From Zeimonas sediminis (GTDB lineage: Bacteria; Pseudomonadota; Gammaproteobacteria; Burkholderiales; Burkholderiaceae_E): a DNA stretch of 64,000 nt. The translations under genes and the position numbers were made by a program. The notes beneath the pieces were generated by a model. It was not told the DNA's origin. It saw nothing but the letters and a program-made list of their open reading frames with translations, and made no database searches. Numbering within the stretch: the first letter of the stretch is position 1; each line of letters begins with the position of its first letter. Positions 35,834-44,331 of this stretch are shown here, one piece after another. The stretch lies in assembly GCF_023721795.1 (NCBI RefSeq), contig NZ_JAMQYE010000001.1, forward strand, positions 558,001 through 622,000, given 5' to 3'.

Positions 35834-37141
35834 ATGACACGCGACACGCCGCTGTTCCGCGGCTGGTACGTGGTCTGGGCGGCCTTCGCCGCGATGACGG
35901 TGATCTTCGGGGTCGCCTACTCGTTCGCCGCCTTCTTCCAGCCCTGGTCGCAGGAGTTCGACGCGCAACGGGCCGACGTCTCCTGGGTGTTCGGGCTGTC
36001 GTCGCTGCTCTACTTCTCGCTGGGCGCGGTCGGCGGCGCGCTGGCCGACCGCTTCGGGCCGCGCGCCACCGGCCTGGCCGGAATGAGCTGCCTGGCCGGG
36101 GGGCTGCTGCTGTCGAGCATCGCGACCGACCTGCGCAGCATCTACCTGGCCTACGGGCTCGGCATCGGGATCGGCGTCGCGCTGGTCTACACGCCGTCGA
36201 TGGGCGCGGTGCAACCCTGGTTCGCCCGCCGGCGCGGCCTGGCATCGGGGATCGCCAGTTCCGGGATCGGCGCAGGCACGCTGGTCGTGCCGGTCATCGC
36301 CAGCTGGCTGATCGCCAGCCTCGACTGGCGCGAGGCGATGCGCTGGCTCGCGCTGGGGGTGGTCGTCGCCGGCTTCGGGGCCGCCTGGTTCCTCGACCGC
36401 GATCCGGGCCGGCACGGCCTGGGGGCCGATGGCGACAGGCCGCCGGCGCCCCCGGAGTCCGGCAGCACCGGATCGCCGCCTCCCTCGGCAGGCGCCGTGT
36501 CACCGGCGCTCGCCGGGGCGGCCATCGCGCGGGCGTCGGTCGCGGCGCGTCGCACCGCGCCTGCCGGCCTGTCGCTTCGCGAGGCGGTGCGCACCCGGGG
36601 CTTCCGCTGGCTCTACGCCAGCACGCTGGCCGCCGGCATCCCGATGTTCGTGCCGTTCGCCCACCTGTCCGCGTCGGCCCGCGACGCCGGCATTCCCGAC
36701 ACCGAAGCGGTGGCGCTGGTCGGCCTGATCGGCATCGGCAGCCTGATCGGACGCTTCGGGATCGGCGCGCTCGCGGACCGGCTCGGCCGCCTGCGCACCC
36801 GGATCATCGCCGAGGCCACGCTGGGCGCGTCCTTCCTGCTGTGGGCCGCGGCGGACGGCTACGGCGGTTTCGCGCTGTTCGCGCTGCTGTTCGGGCTGTC
36901 GTACGGGGGGATCGTTTCGCTGCTGCCGCCGATCTGCAGCGACCTTTTCGGGCTGCGCGCCGTGTCCGGCATCATCGGCTTGCTCTACACCGGCGCCGCC
37001 TTCGGCGCGCTTCTCGGGCCGGTCGCTGCCGGCGCGCTGTTCGACTCGAGCGGACACTACGGCTGGGCGATGGCGCTGTGCGCCGGCGGCTCGGCGCTGG
37101 CGACCTTCTCGGCCTGGCGCGTGCTGCGGCTGTCGAGCTAG
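35834..37141 (+). CDS. MFS transporter, oxalate/formate-antiporter-like
   Basis: A 435-residue inner-membrane carrier with 12 hydrophobic helices in two halves and a hydrophilic linker around residues 190-245. Landmarks: FRGWYVVWAAFAAMTVIFGVAYSFAAFFQPW, GALADRFGPRATGL (motif A) and YGGIVSLLPPICSDLFG. The N-terminus and the FGLxYGGI segment resemble the monocarboxylate/OFA group. It is next to the ThDP enzyme, so uptake of a carboxylic acid used by that enzyme is plausible (inference). Confidence 0.88.
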   Translation: MTRDTPLFRGWYVVWAAFAAMTVIFGVAYSFAAFFQPWSQEFDAQRADVSWVFGLSSLLYFSLGAVGGALADRFGPRATGLAGMSCLAGGLLLSSIATDLRSIYLAYGLGIGIGVALVYTPSMGAVQPWFARRRGLASGIASSGIGAGTLVVPVIASWLIASLDWREAMRWLALGVVVAGFGAAWFLDRDPGRHGLGADGDRPPAPPESGSTGSPPPSAGAVSPALAGAAIARASVAARRTAPAGLSLREAVRTRGFRWLYASTLAAGIPMFVPFAHLSASARDAGIPDTEAVALVGLIGIGSLIGRFGIGALADRLGRLRTRIIAEATLGASFLLWAAADGYGGFALFALLFGLSYGGIVSLLPPICSDLFGLRAVSGIIGLLYTGAAFGALLGPVAAGALFDSSGHYGWAMALCAGGSALATFSAWRVLRLSS

Positions 37142-37156
37142 GCTCCCGGATCGGCC

Positions 37157-37663
37157 TCAGACCAGGGTCGCGGCCCAGCGGGGAAACTCTCCCTCGGCCT
37201 GGCGGCCCGCGAAGGGTTCGCCGCTCGCATCGAGCAGCCGTCCGCATCGGAACTCGAGCGCGAGGTCGGAGAGCAACAGGCCCGCCGCGGGATTGCCAGG
37301 GCACTGCGCCGGATCCGGTCGCCGAACCGACGCCAGCGCCGAACGCAGGGGGCCGGTGCGGCTGCCGCGCAGCGTGCCGGTGTACCAGCTCGCCACGACC
37401 GAGTCGTCGGCGAACGGGAACAGGTGCCCCAGCGCGAGGGGATTCGTGTCGGGCCAGCTGCCGGTCAGGCCGACCAGCCGCAACATGCCGTCCTCGCCGA
37501 CCTCCCAGGTCGCCGAATAGTCGGGCGCGTCGGCAGGCAGGTGGCTCGGCCTGCGCAGCGCCGGCCGCGCGCCCACCAGGCGGAACCAGTGCTCGAGCGG
37601 GCGCGAACCGAGACGGAAGACGCGGTTGCGGTACAGCAGCGTATCGCCGTAACAGGCGGACAT
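37157..37663 (-). CDS. Conserved hypothetical protein
   Basis: A 168-residue soluble protein. No known domain is recognised. Segments include YGDTLLYRNRVFRLGSRP at the N-terminus and SWYTGTLRGSRTGP in the middle, reading as a beta-rich domain; there is no signal peptide. GAGG precedes the ATG at 37663, which is preferred to an upstream start at 37687. It is convergent with the MFS gene (15-base gap) and divergent from the SDR gene. Codon use matches its neighbours, so it is probably a true gene. Confidence 0.6.
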   Translation of the reverse strand: MSACYGDTLLYRNRVFRLGSRPLEHWFRLVGARPALRRPSHLPADAPDYSATWEVGEDGMLRLVGLTGSWPDTNPLALGHLFPFADDSVVASWYTGTLRGSRTGPLRSALASVRRPDPAQCPGNPAAGLLLSDLALEFRCGRLLDASGEPFAGRQAEGEFPRWAATLV

Positions 37664-37857
37664 CCTCGAACCTCCACGACAGATCACCGGATTGGCGACA
37701 CTTTGACCCGGCGACCTCGAACCCGCCCGTGCCTCCCGACGAAGCGCCCGCCCGGGGCGACATCCGGTCGTGGAACGCCGCGGTGCGCGGCCCCGAGCAG
37801 GCCGGAGGGTTTGCTGTCATCCTTCGGGCTGACGAGCAACGACAACGGAGGACACGG

Positions 37858-38634
37858 ATGTCTCTATTCGACCTGACAGGAAAGGTCGCGGTGATCACCG
37901 GCGCGAGCCGCGGCATCGGCAGGGCGATCGCCGAACGGATGGCCGAGCAAGGCGCGAAGGTCGTGATCTCGAGCCGCAAGATCGACGCCTGCGAGGCGGT
38001 GGCCGAGGGAATCCGCTCGCGCGGCGGCGAAGCGATCGCGGTGGCCTGCAACATCGGGCGCAAGGAGGAGCTGCAGGCGCTGGTCGACGCCACGAACGCG
38101 AAGTGGGGCGCGATCGACGTGCTGGTCTGCAACGCGGCGGTCAACCCGTACTTCGGTCCCTCGGTCGACATGCCCGACGAGGCCTACGACCGGATCATGA
38201 ACAGCAACGTGCGCAGCAACTTCTGGCTGTGCAACATGGTCGCGCCGCAGATGGCCGAGCGCGGCGACGGTTCGATCATCATCGTGTCGTCGATCGGCGG
38301 CTTCCAGGGCTCGGACGTGATTGGCGTCTACTGCATCTCGAAGGCGGCCGACATGCAGCTCGCGCGCAACCTCGCGGTCGAGTGGGGACGTCGCAACGTG
38401 CGCGCGAACTGCATCGCGCCGGGACTGATCAAGACCGATTTCGCGCGCGCGCTGTGGGAGGACCCGAAGATCCTCGAGCAGAGCGTCGCGAACACCGCGC
38501 TTCGCCGCATCGGCGAGCCCGACGAGATCGCCGGCGCTGCGGTCTTCCTGGCGTCGCCTGCCGGGCGCTACACGACCGGCCAGACCTTCGTGATCGACGG
38601 CGGGCGGCTCGCCGGCTTGTCGCGCGCGGACTGA
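37858..38634 (+). CDS. SDR-family NAD(P)-dependent oxidoreductase
   Basis: Classical short-chain dehydrogenase, 258 residues. Nucleotide motif TGASRGIG (about 15-22), NAAVN (NAG equivalent), catalytic Ser in SSIGG and the YxxxK as VYCISK. The C-terminus VIDGGRLAG is typical of FabG-like enzymes. It begins MSLFDLTGKVAVITGASRG with ACGGAGG before the ATG at 37858, which fixes the start within a much longer open frame. Specific substrate unknown. A small lipoprotein and a HIBADH-type dehydrogenase follow on the same strand. Confidence 0.9.
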   Translation: MSLFDLTGKVAVITGASRGIGRAIAERMAEQGAKVVISSRKIDACEAVAEGIRSRGGEAIAVACNIGRKEELQALVDATNAKWGAIDVLVCNAAVNPYFGPSVDMPDEAYDRIMNSNVRSNFWLCNMVAPQMAERGDGSIIIVSSIGGFQGSDVIGVYCISKAADMQLARNLAVEWGRRNVRANCIAPGLIKTDFARALWEDPKILEQSVANTALRRIGEPDEIAGAAVFLASPAGRYTTGQTFVIDGGRLAGLSRAD

Positions 38635-38705
38635 TCGCAGGGCGATGGGCACGCGATGCAGCGACCGTCGCAGCGCCGGCCGTGCCTGACGCGGGCAGGC
38701 GGGCA

Positions 38706-39143
38706 ATGAAGCGCGCGGCCGCGGCGGCAGCGTTCTCGCTCGCGCTCGCCGGCTGCGGCTACGCCGAGCTGTCGCTGGTCATCGGGATCGGCGACGGCGA
38801 GGACGCATGGCTCGAGATCGAGAGCCCGACCACGGCCGGCTACTGGGAAACCGGCGACAGCGCGATCGCGCTGGCCGGATCGGCCTTCGTTCCGCCCGGC
38901 TCCACCTGCAGCGGAACGCTGGGCACGCTCGCCCCGGGCTACCGGGTCAGCTGGTCGAACACCGCCACCGGCCAGTCGGGCCTCGCAGAGGCATGGCTCG
39001 ATTGCTCGGGCCTGGCCGAAGTCCGCTGGCGGACCGCCCCGATCGCGCTGGCCATCGGCACGAACCCGATCGCGGTCGGCGCGCTCGACGCCGACGGCCG
39101 CTCCGGCAGCGACGCGATCACCGTCTACCGCTACACCCGCTGA
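38706..39143 (+). CDS. Small lipoprotein of unknown function
   Basis: A 145-residue protein with signal peptide and lipobox LAGC (Cys17): KRAAAAAAFSLALAGCGYAELS. The mature part is beta-rich with two cysteines (STCSGTL and WLDCSGL) and no family I can name. Codon use is normal. It lies 71 bases after the SDR gene and 63 before the next dehydrogenase, with no strong ribosome site. Confidence 0.6.
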   Translation: MKRAAAAAAFSLALAGCGYAELSLVIGIGDGEDAWLEIESPTTAGYWETGDSAIALAGSAFVPPGSTCSGTLGTLAPGYRVSWSNTATGQSGLAEAWLDCSGLAEVRWRTAPIALAIGTNPIAVGALDADGRSGSDAITVYRYTR

Positions 39144-39206
39144 GCGAAAATCGGCCCTTTCCAGATACGCGCTTTCCCTTCCCCCCTCACTTCCCAGGAG
39201 ACATCA

Positions 39207-40103
39207 ATGCAGGAGATCGGTTTCGTCGGCGCCTCGGGCCTGATGGGCCACGGCATGGCGAAGAGCCTGCTCGCCAAGGGCTTCCCGCTGAGCCTCACCG
39301 TGCACCGCAACCGCGAGCGCGTCGCGGACCTGCTCGCGGCCGGCGCCGTGCAGGTCGGCTCGGCGGCCGAACTCGGCCGCAGCTGCGACGTCGTCGTCAT
39401 CTGCGTGACCGGCTCGCCGCAGGTCGAGCAGGTCCTCACCGGCGCCGACGGCATCCTGACCGATCCGAAGAAGGGCCTGGTCGTGATCGAGACATCGACC
39501 AGCGAGCCCGACTCGACCGCGAAGCTTCGCGAAGCCTGCGCCGCCAGGGGCGTGACGCTGGTCGACGCGCCGCTGGCCCGCACCCCGGTCGAAGCCGAGC
39601 AGGGCCGGCTCAACACGATGGTGGGCGCCGACGACGCGACCTTCGCCGCGATCAGGCCGGTGCTCGAGGGCTACTGCGAGAACATCTTCCACGTCGGCGG
39701 CCCCGGCGCCGGCCACGTGATCAAGCTGCTGAACAACTTCGTGGCCCAGGCGATCTGCACGGCCACCGCCGAGGCCTTCGCGGTCGGCGTTCGCGCCGGC
39801 ATCGATCCGCGCAGGCTGGTCGACGTGATCTCGGCCGGCGCGGTGAATTCGGGCATCTTCCAGGCGATGGCCAAGACGCTGTCGGGCGACCTGGAGGGAC
39901 TGAAGTTCGAGCTCGACAACGCCCGCAAGGACGTCCGCTACTACACCCACCTCGCCGAAGGCCTGACCGTGCCGTCGATCGTCGGGGAGGCGGTGCACCA
40001 GAGCCTGGCCATGGCCAGCGCGCTCGGCCAGGGCAAGAAGTTCGTGCCGGCGCTGGTGCTCGCGCAGGAGCAGGTCACCGGCGCGAAGATCACGCCGGCT
40101 TGA
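39207..40103 (+). CDS. NAD(P)-dependent 3-hydroxyisobutyrate-dehydrogenase-family protein
   Basis: A 298-residue beta-hydroxyacid dehydrogenase. N-terminal nucleotide site IGFVGASGLMGHGMA (GASGLMG in place of the usual GLGxMG), the substrate loop DAPLARTPVEAEQGRL and the catalytic Lys in GPGAGHVIKLLNNF (about 175). GGAGA precedes the ATG. It likely oxidises a 2- or 3-hydroxy acid such as tartronate semialdehyde or hydroxyisobutyrate; this cannot be resolved here. Its 3' end overlaps the convergent dioxygenase gene by 14 bases. Confidence 0.88.
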   Translation: MQEIGFVGASGLMGHGMAKSLLAKGFPLSLTVHRNRERVADLLAAGAVQVGSAAELGRSCDVVVICVTGSPQVEQVLTGADGILTDPKKGLVVIETSTSEPDSTAKLREACAARGVTLVDAPLARTPVEAEQGRLNTMVGADDATFAAIRPVLEGYCENIFHVGGPGAGHVIKLLNNFVAQAICTATAEAFAVGVRAGIDPRRLVDVISAGAVNSGIFQAMAKTLSGDLEGLKFELDNARKDVRYYTHLAEGLTVPSIVGEAVHQSLAMASALGQGKKFVPALVLAQEQVTGAKITPA

Positions 40104-40929
40104 GCGTGATCCGCCACAGGCTGCGCGGATACTTCGGGTCGGTCAGCGTGGCGGAGTGCAGCAGGGCGGCGTTGTCCCATACGACGACGTCGCCCGCGCC
40201 GTAGGAGAGCCGGTACTGGTAGCGCGGCTGGGTCGAGTGGGCCTTCAGCTCGTCCAGCAGCGCCCTGCCCTCGGCCTCGCCCATGCCTTCGATCGCGAAG
40301 GAACTGCCCGAGACCGCGTACAGCGCCTTGCGGCCGGTGTACCAGTGGGTGACCACCAGCGGGTGGCGCACCCACTGCATGCGCGCCTTCTGGTCCTCGT
40401 TCAGCACCGAGGCGACGGTGCGCGAGGACTCGTCCAGGTCGTCGCGATTGCCGTAGTGGTGCAGCACGACCAGCCCTTCGAGCCGCTTCTTCGTGTCGGC
40501 CGGCAGGTCCTCCCAGGCCGCGGTCTGGTCGGCGAAAAGCGTGTCGCCCCCTTCCTGCGGCACCTCGATCGAGTACAGGGTGGTCGCCCGCGCCGGCTCG
40601 GCAAGGTACGAGTAGTCGGTGTGGAAGTAGGTGCCGGCGTCGGCCAGTCCCTGCGGCACGCCGTCCTTCACCACGTTCGACAGCCGCAGGATGTCCGGGA
40701 TCTCGGGGTGGTGGAACTGGTCGATCACGTGCGGCTCCGGCCGGCCGAAGCGCGACGCCCAGCGGTGGAAGGCGCGCGCCTCGAGCCGCTGGCCGCGGAC
40801 CACCAGCAGGTGCGCATCGTAGAAGGCCCGCTCGACCTCGGCGAACAGGGCATCGGACATCGGCTCGGACAGGTCGATGCCATGCAGTTCGGCGCCGAAG
40901 CTGCCGAGCGGGCGCAGGTCGAGGCTCAT
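40090..40929 (-). CDS. TauD/TfdA-family 2-oxoglutarate-dependent dioxygenase
   Basis: Fe(II)/2-oxoglutarate oxygenase of 279 residues. The facial triad is YFHTDYSY (His-x-Asp) with the distal His in DNAALLHSA; the 2-oxoglutarate Arg is in RSLWRITLKP at the C-terminus. Also VRHPLVVTHWYTGRKAL. It is overlapped by the TRAP large-subunit stop at its ATG (ATGA), so it is the last gene of the TRAP operon. It presumably oxygenates the compound imported by that transporter; TauD relatives take taurine, 2,4-D, or alkyl sulfates, and this one's substrate is unknown. Confidence 0.9.
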   Translation of the reverse strand: MSLDLRPLGSFGAELHGIDLSEPMSDALFAEVERAFYDAHLLVVRGQRLEARAFHRWASRFGRPEPHVIDQFHHPEIPDILRLSNVVKDGVPQGLADAGTYFHTDYSYLAEPARATTLYSIEVPQEGGDTLFADQTAAWEDLPADTKKRLEGLVVLHHYGNRDDLDESSRTVASVLNEDQKARMQWVRHPLVVTHWYTGRKALYAVSGSSFAIEGMGEAEGRALLDELKAHSTQPRYQYRLSYGAGDVVVWDNAALLHSATLTDPKYPRSLWRITLKPA

Positions 40930-42245
40930 CGCAGGAATTCCGGGGAGATCAGGCTGGGAATGAACAGGGTGACCTGCGGCCACAGGATGACCAGCATCAG
41001 CACCGCGAACATCGGCATCAGCATGATCATGACGTCCTTCAGCGCCTCGCCGAGCCTGATGCCGGCGATCGAGCAGGAGATCATCAGGCACAGCCCGTAG
41101 GGTGGCGTGACCAGGCCGAAGGCCAGCGAGACGATGCCGATCATCGCGAAGTGCACCGGGTCGAGGCCGGCCGACTTCGCGAGCGGCTGCAGGATCGTGC
41201 CGACGATGATGATCGCCGGGATCGCGTCGAGGAAGCAGCCGACGACAAGGAAGACCGCGGCGATGAAGAAGCCGGTGGCGATCGGCCCCATCTCCCAGGC
41301 CGACACGCCGCCGAGGATCGCCTGCGGGATCTGGTAGTAGGCCATCAGCCAGCCGAAGGCGCTGGCGGTGCCCACGCAGAAGAGCGCGGCACCCGCGAGC
41401 CGGCCGGTGTCGAGCAGCGCCCGGTACAGACCCGGCAGCTTCATTTCGCGGTAGACCAGCAGCGACAGCGTGCCCGCGTAGAGCACCGCGATGCAGGCCG
41501 ACTCGGTGGCGGTGAACCAGCCGAAGATCTTGCCGCCGATGATGATGACCGGCGTCATCAGCGCCGGAATCGCCACGAAGATCGCGCCGAAGAACTCGCG
41601 CATCGTCGACGCGGCGTAGGTCGGGTAGCCGCGCCGGGTCGCGTAGACGTGCACGGTCGCCATCTGGACCACTGCGATCAACAGACCCGGCACGATGCCG
41701 GCCAGGAACAGCGCGCCGATCGAGGTGGTCAGCACGCCGCCCCAGACGATCATCAGGATCGACGGCGGGATGATCACCGCCATCACCGAGGACACCGCGG
41801 TGATCGCGACCGAGAAGCTGGTGTGGTAGCCCTCCTTGATCTGCGCCTCGATGAACAGCTTGCCCTGGCTGGCCGCATCGGCGGTCGAGGAGCCCGAGAT
41901 GCCGGCGAAGAACACCGACAGCACCACGTTCACCTGCGCGAGGCTGCCGGGCATCCAGCCGACCAGCGCCCGAGCCAGCCGCACCAGCCGGTCGGTGATG
42001 CCGCCGATGTTCATCAGGTTGGCGGTCAGCAGGAAGAACGGCACCGCCAGCAGGATGAAGGAGTTGTAGGCGTTGAAGGTCTCCTGCGCCAGCACCATCA
42101 TCGACAGGTGCGGCTCGATCACCAGCATCGGCAGGCAGGCGAGCCCCAGCGCGACCGCGACCGGCACGCGCAGGAACAGCATCAGGAAAAAGATGCCGAA
42201 CAGGACCATCGAGGCCTGCCCGGGGGAGAAGATGAGACTGGTCAT
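40926..42245 (-). CDS. TRAP transporter large permease subunit (DctM family)
   Basis: Integral membrane subunit (439 residues, about 12 helices) of a tripartite ATP-independent periplasmic transporter. Typical segments: LFLRVPVAVALGLACLPML, VPFFLLTANLMNIGGITDRLVRLARALVGWMPG, VLSVFFAGISGSSTADAASQG, and FGLVTPPYGLCLMISC near the C-terminus. The ATG at 42245 starts MTSLIFSP and overlaps the DctQ gene end by four bases. Order of the operon is binding protein, small subunit, large subunit, dioxygenase. Confidence 0.93.
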   Translation of the reverse strand: MTSLIFSPGQASMVLFGIFFLMLFLRVPVAVALGLACLPMLVIEPHLSMMVLAQETFNAYNSFILLAVPFFLLTANLMNIGGITDRLVRLARALVGWMPGSLAQVNVVLSVFFAGISGSSTADAASQGKLFIEAQIKEGYHTSFSVAITAVSSVMAVIIPPSILMIVWGGVLTTSIGALFLAGIVPGLLIAVVQMATVHVYATRRGYPTYAASTMREFFGAIFVAIPALMTPVIIIGGKIFGWFTATESACIAVLYAGTLSLLVYREMKLPGLYRALLDTGRLAGAALFCVGTASAFGWLMAYYQIPQAILGGVSAWEMGPIATGFFIAAVFLVVGCFLDAIPAIIIVGTILQPLAKSAGLDPVHFAMIGIVSLAFGLVTPPYGLCLMISCSIAGIRLGEALKDVMIMLMPMFAVLMLVILWPQVTLFIPSLISPEFLR

Positions 42246-42766
42246 CGGTAGAGGGTTTCCTGCCTGCCGGTGAGCACGCGCCACGCGTCGACCATGCGCT
42301 CGCCGTGGAAGGCGAGCCAGCTGACGCCGAGCAGCGGCCAGGCCACGTGGATCATCCACAGCGGCAGCTCGGCGAGTTCCGAGATGCGGTTGAACGCGAA
42401 CTCGGTGAACTCCCAGCCGGCGTAGACGAACACGAGCGCGAACAGCAGCACCGCCGCCCCCGACACCATGCTCAGCGCGGCGTCGGCCTTCGGCGACAGC
42501 ACCGGCCAGACGTCGACGATGAAGTGGGTGCCCTCGCGCATCGCGACCATCGCGCCGATCATGATCAGCCAGACGAACAGGAATCGCGCCATCTCCTCGG
42601 TCCAGATGTAGGACGGGATCAGCGGGGTGTAGCGCGAGAAGATCTGCAGGCTGACCGGGACGATCAGGATCGCCACCGAGAACGCGAGCAGCACGGAGAG
42701 CACGCGGTGCCAGGCGGCGGTGAAGCGCCGCCAGGCACCGCGCGGGGCGCGGGCCTGTTCGCTCAT
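42242..42766 (-). CDS. TRAP transporter small permease subunit (DctQ family)
   Basis: A 174-residue protein with four helices, the DctQ length. Landmarks: VLSVLLAFSVAILIVPVSLQIFSRY, WTEEMARFLFVWLIMIGAMVAMREG (the EE-ARFL-W DctQ motif) and HFIVDVWP. Start at 42766 (MSEQARAPRG), 12 bases after the binding-protein stop. It works with the large subunit below it to import a carboxylate using the ion gradient. Confidence 0.92.
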   Translation of the reverse strand: MSEQARAPRGAWRRFTAAWHRVLSVLLAFSVAILIVPVSLQIFSRYTPLIPSYIWTEEMARFLFVWLIMIGAMVAMREGTHFIVDVWPVLSPKADAALSMVSGAAVLLFALVFVYAGWEFTEFAFNRISELAELPLWMIHVAWPLLGVSWLAFHGERMVDAWRVLTGRQETLYR

Positions 42767-42778
42767 CGCGGCAACCCG

Positions 42779-43783
42779 TCAGGCCGCGTTGATCTTCGCG
42801 AAGATCTCTTCCGCGCCGATCTCCTTGGCGTAGGCGGCCATGATCGGGTCGACCAGCTTCTTCATCGCGGCGCGGTCCTGGAAGGGCACGCGCTTGAGCT
42901 TGCCGGCCGATTCGAGCGCGTCGAGCCGCTTGCCGTCGCCGCCGGACTCGACCTCGCGGCCGTAGGTGCCGGCCTCCTTGCCGGCCCGGATCACCGCGTC
43001 CTGCAGGTCCTTGGGCAGGCGGGCGAAGGTCTTGGACGAGAAGCACAGCGGCCGGACCGTGATCGCGTGCTGGGTCAGGCTGAGCTGCGGCGCGACCTCG
43101 AAGAACTTCATCTGCTCGACGCCGGCCGCCTCGTTCTCGCCGGCCTCGATCACCCTGTTCTGGATCGCGTTGTAGACCTCGCTGTAGGCGATCACGGTGG
43201 GCGCCATGCCGGCGGCCGCGAAGGTGCGGCTCCAGATCGGCGCGCCCTGCACCCGGATCTTCAGGCCCTTGATGTCGGCCAGCGTGGCGAGCGGGCGGGT
43301 CGCGAAGATGTTGCGCACGCCGCCTCCGCCGTAGCCGATCAGCATCACGCCGGCCTTGGCGGCGATGTCGTCGGCGATCGGCTTGAACAGGTCCTGGTCG
43401 AGCACCTTGTTCCAGTGCGCGAGGTCGCGGAAGATGAAGGGCGCGTCGATGAAGGGCGCCGACCTGGAGAAGGTCGACATGTGCGCAGGCGACGCGACCG
43501 CGAAGTCCACCGCCCTGCCCTGGGCCATGTACTCGACGTACTGCTTCTCGAGGCCCAGCGCACTGTTCTTGTGGATCACGAACTCGATCGGCTTGCCGTA
43601 GTACTTCTTGACGAGGTCGGCGAAGCGCTGCATGGCCATCGTGAACGGATGGCTGTCGTCGAACTGCGACGCGCCGTTCAGGGTGATGGTCTGGGCCTGG
43701 GCCCTGCCGATGATCCCGAAGGTGCCGAAGGCGGAAGCCGCGGCGGTGGCCGAAGCGGCGCCGATGAACGATCTGCGTTGCAT
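42779..43783 (-). CDS. TRAP transporter substrate-binding protein (DctP family)
   Basis: A 334-residue periplasmic binding protein. The N-terminus MQRRSFIGAASATAAASAFGTFG has a twin-arginine-like RRSF, so export may be by Tat. Core: LNGASQFDDSHPFTMAMQRFADLVKK, IKGLKIRVQGAPIWSRTFAAAGMAP (the Arg binding site of DctP) and EVYNAIQNRVIEAGENEA. GAGGAG precedes the ATG at 43783. The ligand is likely an organic acid, not further defined. First gene of the TRAP-dioxygenase operon. Confidence 0.92.
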   Translation of the reverse strand: MQRRSFIGAASATAAASAFGTFGIIGRAQAQTITLNGASQFDDSHPFTMAMQRFADLVKKYYGKPIEFVIHKNSALGLEKQYVEYMAQGRAVDFAVASPAHMSTFSRSAPFIDAPFIFRDLAHWNKVLDQDLFKPIADDIAAKAGVMLIGYGGGGVRNIFATRPLATLADIKGLKIRVQGAPIWSRTFAAAGMAPTVIAYSEVYNAIQNRVIEAGENEAAGVEQMKFFEVAPQLSLTQHAITVRPLCFSSKTFARLPKDLQDAVIRAGKEAGTYGREVESGGDGKRLDALESAGKLKRVPFQDRAAMKKLVDPIMAAYAKEIGAEEIFAKINAA

Positions 43784-43929
43784 GATGTCTCCTCTCTGTT
43801 TGTCCGGCCCTGTTCCCGGGATCCGGCTCGACCTTGATCGCGGCTGCAGTGTAGCCTCTGGAAGCGCCAACGGGAACGTCCCGCCAGCCGTGCCAACGCG
43901 CCGGGCGGGCGCCGGAGGGAAAAAACGAC

Positions 43930-44331
43930 ATGGGAGACCGACCGATGAAGTTCAGCGTCCAGCATGCCCGCGACGGCCAGTTCGTGGCCGACGGCCTTCG
44001 CCAGTACTTCGAGTACCGGGACCTGGGGGTGCGCGAGGCCACCGACGGCAAGGCGGTGATGCACGTGATCCGGGCCCGCGAGGGCACCCACGCCACCGGC
44101 GAATGGCACCGGCACGAGGTCGAGCTGCAGCTGGTCTACGTGCTGAAGGGCTGGGTGCGATTCGAGTACGAGGGCGTCGGCGAGGTGCTGCTCGAGCCCG
44201 GCTCGTGCGTGCACCAGGCGCCGGGAATCCGGCACCGGGAGATCGCCCACTCGCCGGACCTGGAGCTGATCGAGATCGTGCTGCCTGCCGATTTCAGGAC
44301 CGAGTCAGTGGCAGCACCAGCCACGCGGTGA
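43930..44331 (+). CDS. Cupin-domain protein
   Basis: A 133-residue single-domain beta-barrel protein. Cupin motif 1: GEWHRHEVELQLVYVLKGWVRFEYEG, with two His and a Glu as probable metal ligands; motif 2: LEPGSCVHQAPGIRHREI. Alternative starts at 43930 and 43945, both with a nearby GGAG, cannot be told apart. It is divergent from the TRAP operon and overlaps the convergent DASS gene by 38 bases at its end. Function unknown, possibly a small isomerase or sensor for the TRAP substrate. Confidence 0.8.
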   Translation: MGDRPMKFSVQHARDGQFVADGLRQYFEYRDLGVREATDGKAVMHVIRAREGTHATGEWHRHEVELQLVYVLKGWVRFEYEGVGEVLLEPGSCVHQAPGIRHREIAHSPDLELIEIVLPADFRTESVAAPATR

